Below are positions 36,249-45,396 of a stretch of 64,000 bases of DNA, one piece after another. The notes under the pieces were generated by a model that made no database searches, was not told where the DNA came from, and worked only from the letters and a program-made list of their open reading frames with translations. Where the stretch lies: assembly GCA_018302545.1 (NCBI GenBank), contig JAGVZM010000023.1:1-64000 (forward strand), in the 5' to 3' direction. Numbering within the stretch: the first letter of the stretch is position 1; the number at the start of each line of letters is the position of its first letter. Source of the stretch: Candidatus Woesearchaeota archaeon. Its GTDB lineage: Archaea; Nanobdellota; Nanobdellia; SCGC-AAA011-G17; GW2011-AR18. Position numbers and translations under genes: made by a program.

Positions 36249-38441
36249 TTAATTATTATATAAAGATAATCTTGCTAATAAAAATGAAACTGTTGATTCT
36301 GCTCCTTGATTTATATTAATTGTATTTTCTCCTAGACCATCATAACAACCGCCAGTTATTTCATCGTATAAGACTTGATTTAATGAATTCTTTCCTAAGA
36401 ACCAATTAAAAGCTATTAGGGAATATTTTTTATATTTAGGGTCATTCGTTAATTTATACGCTTTTATCAAAGTTTGTACCATATAAGCTGCTTCTATTGG
36501 CTGTTGATCAAAATAAGCTCTTTCTTTTCCTTCATGATACCATCCATTTTGACCAATTGGAACAAACATTCCATTTTCAAATGTTTTTGATATTAAAAAG
36601 TTTAATGATTTTATGGCTATATCTAAATATTTTTCTTCTTTTGTAATAGAAAATGTATAAAATAAAGCTTCTGCTAATTTTGAATTTCCATATGTTAAAT
36701 ATTTTTCAAACCATTGCCATTTATCATTTGAATTGGATGAATATAATTCTAATAGATAGTCTGATAATTTCTTTATTGTCTTTAAATTTTCTTCGGATTT
36801 TCTCTCATTATAATAAAGAGTCAAACCTAAAATTGAAAATGCTACAGCTCTAGGAGATTTCATCTTTTCTATTACTTTTATTGATTTTATTAGAATATCT
36901 CCTGCTTCCTTTTTTAAATCTCTCGGAATTGATTTTGATTTAAATAAGAAACCTAATGACCATAATGCTCTTCCATGTGCATCTTCACTCCAATTTTCAT
37001 AATTTACATTTTTATCTTCATAAACATAATTGTAGAGTTTTCCATTTTCTTTTTGAACATATTTGATATAATCTAAGTAAGTCTTTACTAATTGTAAGGA
37101 TCTAAATTCTTTGAATCTTTCAAAATGTAGGCAGCAAGCTATTAATGCCCTTGCATTATCATCTAATGTGTAACCTGATTTTATATCTGGAGTTTTTTGA
37201 TGAGCAAATTGTATTATTCCAAAATTATCTGTTAAATTTACTAGGTGAGATAAATTCGGTTCTGGTAACCTTTGGATTTCTGGTAATTCTAGGAAAGTTC
37301 CAAATAAGTTCTTATAAGACACTGCTACATTCGGCCATGTCATTTTTCTTGTTGAATGATAAGCATTTACTTCCATTTGCTTTCTTTTTTGCTTGTTTTC
37401 TAGTAATTTTAGTAACGCTTTTGTGAATGGCTTTTGTTCATTATAACTTACTAGAATCCCTTTGTCTTCTGTTAATATATCTCTAGCATGGATAAAAGGA
37501 GTAGATATTACTGGTCTTCCACATCCTAAGGCATATGATAATGTTCCAGAAGTTATTTGATTTGGATCTTGTCCAGATGACATGTAGATATCTGTTGCTT
37601 TTAGATATTTTATTATCTCTTGTAATGTTAAATATTTATTATAGAATTTTACATTATTTTCAAGATTCAGCTCTTTTACTTTTAATTCTAAGAAATTTCT
37701 ATATTCTTCACCTTCGTTTCTTCTTACAACAGGGTGGGTTTCACCAATTATTAAATATAACAATTCTGGATATTTTTCTATTACTTCTGGTAGAGACTCA
37801 ATTACATTTTCGTAACCTTTGCCAGAACTTATTAAGCCGAAAGAGGATATAATGGTCTTGTTTTTTAAGCCTAATTCTTCTTTTTCTTTATCTTGAGATT
37901 CGAAATCAACAGAAGGTATTCCATGGGGTATGACACATATAGGGGTTGTAATTTCATAAAATTCTCTCAAAATTTCGATTCCTTTTGGAGTCATTACAAC
38001 TATTGAATCTACTTTATCAGCTATTGCTTTTGTTACTTTTTTTAGTCTTTCATTTGGTTCTGGTAATACACTATGAAAGGTTATAACTACCGGTTTATTT
38101 AATATCTCTAAGAAAGCTAGTAAATGATCACCATATTCTCCTCCAAATATTCCAAATTCATGTTGTATACATACTAATTTTATTTTTTCTTCTGAATTTA
38201 ATTTATGAGCTGTATCTATATAATCCTGAATATCATTATCACTTATCTGAAACATTACTTCTTTTGGATAGTTGTAAATATTAGTCCCATTTTTATTAAT
38301 TGCTAAAACTTTTGTTGTTAATTTTTTAGGTAATTTTTTATTTATAGATTCAGTTAGATCTTTAGTAAAAGTAGCTATACCACACTCTCTTGGTGGGTAT
38401 GTACCCATAAATAGAACTATACTTTCCCCCTCTTTTTGCAT
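36249..38441 (-). CDS. GT4 glycosyltransferase fused to a helical glycosidase-like domain
   Basis: About 730 residues from the ATG at 38441 (MQKEGESIVLFMGTYPP). The frame stays open to a TTG at 38534, but that is upstream of a TATA-like element, and family members begin near TYPPRECGIATFT. The first part is a GT4 glycosyltransferase (SFGLISSGKGYENVIESLPE, MSSGQDPNQITSGTLSYALG, CGRPVISTPF). The C-terminal 320 residues are (alpha/alpha)-type repeats (TLDDNARALIACCLHF, NWSEDAHGRALWSLG). This arrangement occurs in proteins acting on mannose-type glycans. Paired with the glycosidase gene downstream. Confidence 0.82.
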   Translation of the reverse strand: MQKEGESIVLFMGTYPPRECGIATFTKDLTESINKKLPKKLTTKVLAINKNGTNIYNYPKEVMFQISDNDIQDYIDTAHKLNSEEKIKLVCIQHEFGIFGGEYGDHLLAFLEILNKPVVITFHSVLPEPNERLKKVTKAIADKVDSIVVMTPKGIEILREFYEITTPICVIPHGIPSVDFESQDKEKEELGLKNKTIISSFGLISSGKGYENVIESLPEVIEKYPELLYLIIGETHPVVRRNEGEEYRNFLELKVKELNLENNVKFYNKYLTLQEIIKYLKATDIYMSSGQDPNQITSGTLSYALGCGRPVISTPFIHARDILTEDKGILVSYNEQKPFTKALLKLLENKQKRKQMEVNAYHSTRKMTWPNVAVSYKNLFGTFLELPEIQRLPEPNLSHLVNLTDNFGIIQFAHQKTPDIKSGYTLDDNARALIACCLHFERFKEFRSLQLVKTYLDYIKYVQKENGKLYNYVYEDKNVNYENWSEDAHGRALWSLGFLFKSKSIPRDLKKEAGDILIKSIKVIEKMKSPRAVAFSILGLTLYYNERKSEENLKTIKKLSDYLLELYSSNSNDKWQWFEKYLTYGNSKLAEALFYTFSITKEEKYLDIAIKSLNFLISKTFENGMFVPIGQNGWYHEGKERAYFDQQPIEAAYMVQTLIKAYKLTNDPKYKKYSLIAFNWFLGKNSLNQVLYDEITGGCYDGLGENTININQGAESTVSFLLARLSLYNN

Positions 38442-38549
38442 TCTACATTTGATGATGCTTACTGACTTAAAAAGTTTTTGGATAAAGTATGAAAATTTTT
38501 CGGAATATTTCAAACTAATATTATAAACCTTCAAACTGAGATTGATTTA

Positions 38550-38879
38550 ATGCCTATCTATGAAGTATATACTACAAGAGAATTTGATGAAGATTTTAAT
38601 AAATTAGATAATTCTGAAAAATTGAGAGTTAGAAAAATCATTATGCAATTAAGTCTCAGAGGTGATGAAATAGGAAAACCATTATCAGGTTTATCTTTTT
38701 TTAGAGAAAAGAAATTTGAAGGTAAAAGATTATATTTTCTTGTCTACAAAGATATATTTATAATCTTAGCAATTGCAATAGGTAATAAGAAGGTACAACA
38801 AGCTACAATAAATAGAATATTAATTGATTTGTCTGAATATCAGCAGTATGTTTTTAATATTTTTAATAAAAAAGATTAA
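38550..38879 (+). CDS. RelE/ParE-type toxin
   Basis: 109 residues, RelE-like: YEVYTTREFDEDFNKLDNSE at the start, then LRGDEIGKPLSGL and KRLYFLVYKDIFIILAIAIG, the usual core. RelE toxins cut mRNA on the ribosome. Here the likely antitoxin is on the opposite strand, tail-to-tail, overlapping by 4 nt, instead of upstream in the same operon. The start follows a TATA-like attataaac. Confidence 0.82.
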   Translation: MPIYEVYTTREFDEDFNKLDNSEKLRVRKIIMQLSLRGDEIGKPLSGLSFFREKKFEGKRLYFLVYKDIFIILAIAIGNKKVQQATINRILIDLSEYQQYVFNIFNKKD

Positions 38880-39022
38880 TTTTGGGAATAATCATACTTT
38901 TTTATTCTTCCTTGTTTTATATCTTCTAGCCCATTTTTTATCTTATTAACTAGCTCCATGTCGACCTTTAATTTTTTCTTTAATTTTTCATACTCTGTTT
39001 TTGGGATTGTTACTGTTTCCAT
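38876..39022 (-). CDS. RelB-like antitoxin, convergent with RelE
   Basis: 48 residues: METVTIPKTEYEKLKKKLKV at the start and GLEDIKQGRIKKYDYSQN at the end. This pattern (TVTIPKxEYExLK ... GLEDIKxGRI) is typical of small archaeal antitoxins found with RelE-type toxins. It is too short for normal gene calling. It is encoded opposite to the toxin with overlapping stop codons. Confidence 0.75.
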   Translation of the reverse strand: METVTIPKTEYEKLKKKLKVDMELVNKIKNGLEDIKQGRIKKYDYSQN

Positions 39023-39116
39023 ATTGAGTATTTATAATACAAAGTTTATATAATTATCGGAAATATTTTGAAAATTTTTGGATAATTTTATATAATTCTA
39101 TTCTTAATTTAATTTA

Positions 39117-40469
39117 ATGAAAAAGAGGTTTGAAGAAAGAGTTAATATTTGTTTTAAACCTAATGATATAAGATGTGTTGCTGATCTTGAATTAGATTCT
39201 GAAATTTGTTATAAAACTGGAAAGGCTTTAAGTGAATTTTTGAAAGTTAAATATATAATTGTTGGGGCAGATATGAGGCTTTCTTCTAAAACTTTAAAGA
39301 AGGCATTGATTGAAGGCATTTTAGATTCTGGTGTAAATGTTATTGATATAGGTCTAATAGATACTCCTGGATTGTATTTTGCTTCTGGTTATATGAATAA
39401 ATGTGCTGCTATGATAACTGCTTCTCATAATCCTGCTAAATATAATGGGATTAAGATGACTCTGAAAGGGGCTGTTCCTTTAAATGAAAATAATGGTTTA
39501 TTAGAAATTAGACAAAAAGTTTTAATTAATGAATTTAAAAAATTTAATATTAAAGGCAAAATTATTAAAAAAAATATCTTGAAGGATTATAAAAAACATA
39601 TTAGATCCTTTATTAAATCTAAAAATTTGGATGTTAAAATTGTTGTTGATGCAGGAAATGGTATGGCTGGAAAACTTGTTCCTTTAGTATATACTGGTTT
39701 AATACGAGAAATTTATAAATTGGATTTTAAATTAGATGGAAGATTTCCAAATCATGAAGCAAATCCTGCCAAATTAAAGAATATTAAAGATTTAAGAGAA
39801 AAAGTTATAGAAACTAAAGCTGATTTTGGAATTGCTTTTGATGGGGATGTTGATAGAGTCTTTTTTGTAGATGAACAAGGAAGAGCTATTGATAGTTCAT
39901 TAATTGCTTGTTTATTAATTAAGTATTTTGGTAAAAATAAATTTGTTTATAATTCTGTTATGAGTAAAATAGTTCCAGAAACTATTAGGAATTTTGGAGG
40001 TAAAGGATATTTGGAGAAAGTTGGACATACATTTATGAAGTCTAGAATGAAAAAAGTTAATGCTATTTTTGGCTGTGAAAATTCTGCTCATTATTATTAT
40101 AAGGATAATTATTATGCAGATTCTGGATTAATTACTAGTTTAATTGTTTGTGAAATTTATAACTTAGCAAAGAAAAAAGGTTTAAAATTTTCTGATTTGA
40201 TTAAAGAATTTGATAAATATTATAAAATCAATGAGAAAAGTTTTAAAGTTGAAAATAAGAAAGAAGTTACTTCTAAAATTGAGAAATATTATTCTAGTGG
40301 TAAAATTAGTAAATTAGATGGTTTAACTGTTTATTTTAATGATTGGTGGTTTAATTTAAGGGCAAGTAATACAGAGCCTTTATTAAGATTGAATTTGGAA
40401 GCTGATTCTAAAAAATTAGAGAGATTAAAGTTAAAAGGGATTGTTAATTTGATTAAGAAATTTAGTTAG
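39117..40469 (+). CDS. Phosphomannomutase/phosphoglucomutase
   Basis: 450 residues, full length for the alpha-D-phosphohexomutase family. Visible: phosphoserine loop TASHNPAKYNGIKM (about 100-113), metal loop FDGDVDRVFFVDEQG (about 241-255), sugar-binding GCENSAHYYYKDNYYADSG and the phosphate-binding loop RASNTEPLLRLNLEA. It interconverts 1- and 6-phosphates of mannose or glucose and would supply nucleotide-sugar synthesis for the glycan genes nearby. Leaderless start. Confidence 0.94.
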   Translation: MKKRFEERVNICFKPNDIRCVADLELDSEICYKTGKALSEFLKVKYIIVGADMRLSSKTLKKALIEGILDSGVNVIDIGLIDTPGLYFASGYMNKCAAMITASHNPAKYNGIKMTLKGAVPLNENNGLLEIRQKVLINEFKKFNIKGKIIKKNILKDYKKHIRSFIKSKNLDVKIVVDAGNGMAGKLVPLVYTGLIREIYKLDFKLDGRFPNHEANPAKLKNIKDLREKVIETKADFGIAFDGDVDRVFFVDEQGRAIDSSLIACLLIKYFGKNKFVYNSVMSKIVPETIRNFGGKGYLEKVGHTFMKSRMKKVNAIFGCENSAHYYYKDNYYADSGLITSLIVCEIYNLAKKKGLKFSDLIKEFDKYYKINEKSFKVENKKEVTSKIEKYYSSGKISKLDGLTVYFNDWWFNLRASNTEPLLRLNLEADSKKLERLKLKGIVNLIKKFS

Positions 40470-40513
40470 ATTTATAGGTAACCTTAAAAATCTTTCCTTG
40501 TGTCTTTTTTATT

Positions 40514-41248
40514 ATGAGAAATTCGATCTTGATTGCAAATTTAGCTAGTTTTTGCATAGCTTGTCCTGACAGTGTTGAACTATCTAAAATCCAAAATAAT
40601 CCAGATAGTACTGTTGTGAATCCAAGACCTTACTCTCTTGATGCAAAATCTGATTTGAGTGATGTTAAGTATGATCCTTCTGTGGGTTTAGATGCAGGAT
40701 ATGTAGAAAGGCCTGATAGTGGACATAAAGAGATTTGTGGAGTTTATTCTGAAGCACCTAGAGGAGAATGTGAAATTGATCTTGAATGGTTTGTGAATTT
40801 TCAGGAACCTTTTTCTAGAAGATTCTATGATGAAACATTACCTTGTATTGAGATTAATTATAAACCTAGAATAGCTAAGAGAGTTAGACATTTTCAACTT
40901 GATTTTTTTCCAAGAGGCCAAAAGGCAGCTGAAGCTAGTGAATGTGCAAGAGATCAAGGAATGTTCTGGGATTACGCAACTCTTTTATTTGCAAACCAAG
41001 GAGCTTTAGATGATTTAAGCTTAAAGCAATATGCTCTGTCTTTAGGATTGGATACTAGACTATTTAATTCTTGTTTAGATAGTGGTATCAAAACTTCTAT
41101 ATTTAATACAGATAATCAAGATGGTATTAATAGGGGTGTTCAAGGAATACCTACCTTTTTCATTTCAGGAAATGGAATGACAAAAACAATTGAGGGTGCC
41201 CAACCTTATAATGAATTTGCAAAAGCTTTAAATGAGGTTTGTGATTAA
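40514..41248 (+). CDS. DsbA/thioredoxin_4-like secreted protein with the active-site Cys pair lost
   Basis: 244 residues. A short signal sequence ends in a Cys (FCIAC, possible lipobox). The DsbA-like domain starts near residue 80. The FQCPFC active site of the family reads FQEPFS here, so both catalytic Cys are gone, while SECARDQGMFWDYATLLFAN and the cis-Pro loop GVQGIPTFFI are conserved. It therefore cannot work as an ordinary disulphide oxidase or reductase; a binding or chaperone role is an inference. Other Cys are present (GECEI, LPCIEI, NSCLD). The downstream small lipoprotein gene is close behind. Confidence 0.8.
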   Translation: MRNSILIANLASFCIACPDSVELSKIQNNPDSTVVNPRPYSLDAKSDLSDVKYDPSVGLDAGYVERPDSGHKEICGVYSEAPRGECEIDLEWFVNFQEPFSRRFYDETLPCIEINYKPRIAKRVRHFQLDFFPRGQKAAEASECARDQGMFWDYATLLFANQGALDDLSLKQYALSLGLDTRLFNSCLDSGIKTSIFNTDNQDGINRGVQGIPTFFISGNGMTKTIEGAQPYNEFAKALNEVCD

Positions 41249-41300
41249 TTTAAATTATCTCTTAGTTAGATTTAAGAAGTTTGTTGTTTATTTAGTTCTT

Positions 41301-41504
41301 ATGAAAAATAGAACTTTATTTTTAGGTGCTATTGGTGGTTTAGCTGCTTTAGTTATTGGATGTGGAGAAACTGATAATGATAAAGTTGTTCCTGACGGAG
41401 GAATAATTTATATTGTTCCAAACATTTCTGTTCCAGAACCATTACCCTATCTTCCTAATGTTGAAGATAGTCCAGATGACAATAATGATCTTGCATGCAA
41501 TTAA
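41301..41504 (+). CDS. Small lipoprotein
   Basis: 67 residues from the ATG at 41301 (MKNRTLFLGAIGGLAALVIG then Cys). The lipobox VIGC is clear. The mature part is short, acidic and Pro-rich (PDGGIIYIVPNISVPEP) and ends in DLACN. I choose this start because the frame upstream (to 41232) lacks a signal-like shape. Function unknown; it follows the DsbA-like gene. Confidence 0.68.
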   Translation: MKNRTLFLGAIGGLAALVIGCGETDNDKVVPDGGIIYIVPNISVPEPLPYLPNVEDSPDDNNDLACN

Positions 41505-41845
41505 GCTCTTCCGAAATCATCTTCTATTCTTACTATGTCTTTTTCATTAAAATTTCCTGTTGCAATTTCTAAAACATTTACTTCTTTATCTAAAGCTTCA
41601 ATTCTATGATTTATTTTTTTCTCTATTTTTATTTCATCTCCTTTTTTTACTTTAATTGTTTTATTTCCAATAGTTACTTTTGCTGGATTATCTAGAAATT
41701 TCCAGAATTCTATTCTTCCTTTGTGATATTGCAAAGAAAATCTTTTTTTTGGTTTAATTGTTAGAATTTTAACTGTTGATTTTTCGTTAAAGGTGAATTC
41801 TTCAAAACCACCCCAAGGTCTCTTTTCTTTTATTGATTTTTTCAT
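41501..41845 (-). CDS. Mannose-6-phosphate isomerase type II-like cupin
   Basis: 114 residues, a single cupin barrel. KRPWGGFEEF at the start, IKPKKRFSLQYHKGRIEFW (metal His/Glu) and DEIKIEKKINHRIEA match the isomerase half of bifunctional PMI/GMP proteins. It would interconvert fructose-6-P and mannose-6-P. This links central metabolism to the mutase and mannoside genes upstream. Confidence 0.88.
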   Translation of the reverse strand: MKKSIKEKRPWGGFEEFTFNEKSTVKILTIKPKKRFSLQYHKGRIEFWKFLDNPAKVTIGNKTIKVKKGDEIKIEKKINHRIEALDKEVNVLEIATGNFNEKDIVRIEDDFGRA

Positions 41846-41886
41846 TAGTTAATTTTGGATTATAGTTTTTATATTATTTTTGGTTT

Positions 41887-42966
41887 TTAGATATTATTTG
41901 ATTCTTTAAACATTTGTTCTAGTTCGTTGGTTTCTATAAAAATTATCTTAACTTTATTTAGGTACGGTAAATCTTTACATATTAAATTCCTTATTTTTTC
42001 TGAATTATAACCTATTGCTCCTGTAAATATTAATAAGTCCAAATCACCTAAAATAGAGTAATAAGATCCAATGTACTTTTTTATTTCATAAACAAATTTG
42101 TCTATAGCTAACTTTGAACTTTTAAAATTTGAATTTTTTATTAAATCTTTTAAACTAGAACTATATTGAGATAATCCAAGAAGACCGGATTCTTGATTAA
42201 TTAGAATATCTAACTTATTGGGGTTTGAAGAAATGTTTTTTAGTAGATATATTATTATAGAAGGATCTAAGTTTCCAGATCTTGATCCCATAGGAATTCC
42301 TTCTAGTGGTGTAAATCCCATAGAGGTGTCTATGCTTTTTCCATTTTTAATTGCGGTAATACTAGATCCTCCTCCTAAATGACAGATTATTATCTTATCT
42401 GGAAGCTTTCCCTTTATCTTTTCTAAAACTGACTTTATAGAAATTCCATGATAACCATACCTATATATTTGCAAATAATCAGAATGATTTTTTGGAATAG
42501 CATAGTATTTTGCGACATCTGGAAGCGTAGAATGAAATGCGCTATCTGAAATTGCAATTAATTTTGTTCTTGGAAATTCTTTTTTTAATAATTTTATTTC
42601 TTCTAGGGTTGGACTTATATGTAATGGGGCCATTGATTTAGCTATTTTTAATTTTGAAATAAATTCTTTGTCTATTAACCTATTTTTTTGGAAATAAATT
42701 CCAGGAGAAACAATCCTTATTACTATCTTATTTATTTCGTCTTTAGATTTTATTAAATTGCTATTTACTAAAAAGTTTATTATAAAATTTATAGAATATT
42801 TATACTCTTTTGAATTTATTTTTAATTTAGTAGTCTGTTTTGATTTATAATATCCAGTTAGGTCATTATTTAATGTTATAGTACATAGCATTTTATCTGA
42901 GTAAAGTGCATATTTTTTAGAGGTGCTACCTATGTTTATAATTAAGACTCTTCCTTCCATTTCCAA
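41887..42966 (-). CDS. ackA: Acetate kinase
   Basis: 359 residues, shorter than the usual 400. It makes ATP and acetate from acetyl-phosphate. Matching blocks: LIINIGSTSKKYAL, RIVSPGIYF, AISDSAFHSTLP (catalytic Asp), YGYHGISIKSVL, CHLGGGSSITAIKNG and TPLEGIPMGSRSGNLDP (catalytic Arg). Near the end the family's GIGENS is AIGYNS, so the usual metal-binding Glu is Tyr. It overlaps the phosphoketolase gene by 25 nt, confirming a joint pathway. Start could also be the inner ATG at 42960. Confidence 0.9.
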   Translation of the reverse strand: MEMEGRVLIINIGSTSKKYALYSDKMLCTITLNNDLTGYYKSKQTTKLKINSKEYKYSINFIINFLVNSNLIKSKDEINKIVIRIVSPGIYFQKNRLIDKEFISKLKIAKSMAPLHISPTLEEIKLLKKEFPRTKLIAISDSAFHSTLPDVAKYYAIPKNHSDYLQIYRYGYHGISIKSVLEKIKGKLPDKIIICHLGGGSSITAIKNGKSIDTSMGFTPLEGIPMGSRSGNLDPSIIIYLLKNISSNPNKLDILINQESGLLGLSQYSSSLKDLIKNSNFKSSKLAIDKFVYEIKKYIGSYYSILGDLDLLIFTGAIGYNSEKIRNLICKDLPYLNKVKIIFIETNELEQMFKESNNI

Positions 42967-45263
42967 TACTTTATTTCTAGAGGATCATCTCCATATTGTT
43001 TAATATAAATACAATGGTCCCTTAATTTTTTCTTATAATTATTTATTAATTTAGATGCTTTTTGTTTAGGAATTATTTTTCTATCTGATAATATCTCTAA
43101 AGTTTCAATAGCTAAGTGATATCTAGAAGTTTTATTTCTAACATGCATATCAAATGGAGTTGTAGTAGAGCCATTTTCTGTATAACCATGGACTTTGAAT
43201 CTTTCTGTATTTTTTTGAGACATTAAAATTGCCTTTAAGTCTGATGGATAACCATGGTAATTAAATATTACTGGCTTGTCTTTAGTAAAGTACTCATTGA
43301 AGTTTAAAGGAATTCTGCATTTTTCATTTCCTATTCCTATGGCAGTTAACTCTAGAATGTTTATAAATCTTATTTTAATTTCTGGACAGTCATTTTTTAT
43401 TATTTCAATTCCTGCTATTGATTCTTTTGTCAAATAATCTCCTATTGCTGCAAATACAATATCTGGATTTTTATCTGAAACAAAATCCCAGATCATTAAT
43501 CCTGTTTGAATTTCTTTTTCTGCTAGATCCGGTGTCAACCATCTTGGTTCCACAGTTTTTCCAGCTACAATAACATTAATTAAGTTTTTAGATTTTAAGC
43601 ATTTTTTTAATACTATTAAAGTTGAATTACCATCTGGAGGGAAATATACTCTAGATAAGCAATTTTCTTTTTCTAACATACCACTAATAAATTTAGGATT
43701 TTGATGTGAGAAACCATTATGTTCTTGTCTCCAACCTGAAGATGTTAATATAAAATTAAGTGATGAAACAGGTAGTCTCCAATCAAATTCTTCTGAAGCT
43801 TTTAAGAATTTCTCATATTGATCTACCATACTACTCACAATTTCTATAAATGCTTCATATGATGCAAATATACAATGCCTTCCTGTTAATATATAACCTT
43901 GGGCTAAACCTTGTAATGTATGTTCTGATAACATTTCCATCACTTTGCCATTTGAAGAAAGGTCTTTGTCCCATTTTTCTATAATTCTATTAAAAGCTCT
44001 TGAAGTTGTTTTAAATACTTCATCTAACTTATTTGAATAAGTTTCATCTGGAGACATTAATCTAAAATTATTTTTATTTAATTTGAAAACTTCATTTAAA
44101 AAAGCTCCTGCTCTTCTCATACTACTAGAACCTATTGTTCCTGGTATTTTTGAATCTTCTGAGAATTTTTTTACATCTGGAAGTTTTAGTTCTTTTAAAA
44201 TTTTACCTCCAAATGCATGTTTGTTATTTCCAATTGTGTATTCTGGTATTAAATATTTGATGTTTTGATTAAATCCTTTTTTTGGATCGAAGAGTTCATT
44301 AAAATTATAAGATCTTAACCACTTTTCTAATTCTTCTAATTCTTCTAAGTTATTTTTTGCTTTTTTTGCTATAACTTGGTGAGATAAACAGTTTCCCTCT
44401 AACTTTTCTCCATGCAACTCTTTAATTCCTGTCCATCCTTTAGGAGTTCTTAGGATAATCATAGGATATCTTGGAGATTGCATTGCTTTTGATTTTATTT
44501 TTCTTATTTTTTTATAGCAATATTCTAGAGTTTTAATCATTTTAGAATAAATATTTGGTAGCTCAACTATTATAGGTTCATAACCATAACCATAAAATAA
44601 CGATTTTAATTCTTTATCAGTCATCCTTCCAAATATAGTTGGACCTGAAATTTTATAACCATTTAAATGTAGAATAGGCAAAACAACTCCATCTGTTTTT
44701 GGGTTTATGAACTTATTTAAGTGCCAAGCTGTGGCTGTTGCTCCTGTCTCTGCTTCTCCATCACCAACTAAACAGGCTACAATTAAATCTGGATTATCTA
44801 AAATTGCTCCATAAGAAGTTGATAAAGAATACCCTAATTCTCCTCCTTCCAAAATAACTCCTGGAGTTCCTGGATTACTGTGGCTAGGAAAACCATAAGG
44901 CCAAGAGAAATTTTTTGAGATGTATTCTAATCCTGCTTCGTCTTGTGTTGCCTTTGGATAATATTTTTTTAAAGTTCCTTCTATAAATAAGTTAGATTGT
45001 AAAGCTGGGAAACCATGACCTGGGCCTAGAACAAATAATAAGTTTAAACCATATTTTTTTACCAAGTAATTTAAGTTAGCATAAACAAAATTAATTCCTG
45101 GGCATGTACCCCAATGACCTAAAAGTCTTGGTTTAATATCTTTAGGAGCTAATCTTTCTTTTAATAAATAGTTGTCTTGTAGATAAATTTGTATTGCAGA
45201 TATGTAATTTGATGCTCTAACATATTCTTTAATAGAATTTATTACACCACCTCTATTTAACAT
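42942..45263 (-). CDS. xfp: Xylulose-5-phosphate/fructose-6-phosphate phosphoketolase
   Basis: 773 residues, full-length thiamine-diphosphate enzyme. Motifs: HWGTCPGINFVYANLNYL, GPGHGFPALQSNLF, FSWPYGFPSHSNPGTPGVIL, VGDGEAETGATATAWH (ThDP-binding), HEHNGF-type QEHNGFSHQNPKFI, and DMHVRNKTSRYHLAIETL near the end. It splits sugar phosphates with Pi to acetyl-phosphate; with acetate kinase this yields ATP. The pair is typical of heterofermentation and suggests a fermentative, host- or community-dependent lifestyle. Confidence 0.96.
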   Translation of the reverse strand: MLNRGGVINSIKEYVRASNYISAIQIYLQDNYLLKERLAPKDIKPRLLGHWGTCPGINFVYANLNYLVKKYGLNLLFVLGPGHGFPALQSNLFIEGTLKKYYPKATQDEAGLEYISKNFSWPYGFPSHSNPGTPGVILEGGELGYSLSTSYGAILDNPDLIVACLVGDGEAETGATATAWHLNKFINPKTDGVVLPILHLNGYKISGPTIFGRMTDKELKSLFYGYGYEPIIVELPNIYSKMIKTLEYCYKKIRKIKSKAMQSPRYPMIILRTPKGWTGIKELHGEKLEGNCLSHQVIAKKAKNNLEELEELEKWLRSYNFNELFDPKKGFNQNIKYLIPEYTIGNNKHAFGGKILKELKLPDVKKFSEDSKIPGTIGSSSMRRAGAFLNEVFKLNKNNFRLMSPDETYSNKLDEVFKTTSRAFNRIIEKWDKDLSSNGKVMEMLSEHTLQGLAQGYILTGRHCIFASYEAFIEIVSSMVDQYEKFLKASEEFDWRLPVSSLNFILTSSGWRQEHNGFSHQNPKFISGMLEKENCLSRVYFPPDGNSTLIVLKKCLKSKNLINVIVAGKTVEPRWLTPDLAEKEIQTGLMIWDFVSDKNPDIVFAAIGDYLTKESIAGIEIIKNDCPEIKIRFINILELTAIGIGNEKCRIPLNFNEYFTKDKPVIFNYHGYPSDLKAILMSQKNTERFKVHGYTENGSTTTPFDMHVRNKTSRYHLAIETLEILSDRKIIPKQKASKLINNYKKKLRDHCIYIKQYGDDPLEIKYWKWKEES

Positions 45264-45396
45264 ATATTTGATTATGCATCTTGTTATATTAAGTTAACTC
45301 TTTTGTTTTATAGATCTTATTATTTCATAAAAACTAACTTAAAATTTCATATTTTTAAGAATAGATTTTTATACTTATATTAAAATTATATCATAA

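Noticed and set aside
36249-38534. TTG at 38534 as start of the GT4 fusion
   Set aside because: It lies upstream of a TATA-like element and adds 31 residues unlike family members; ATG 38441 fits better.
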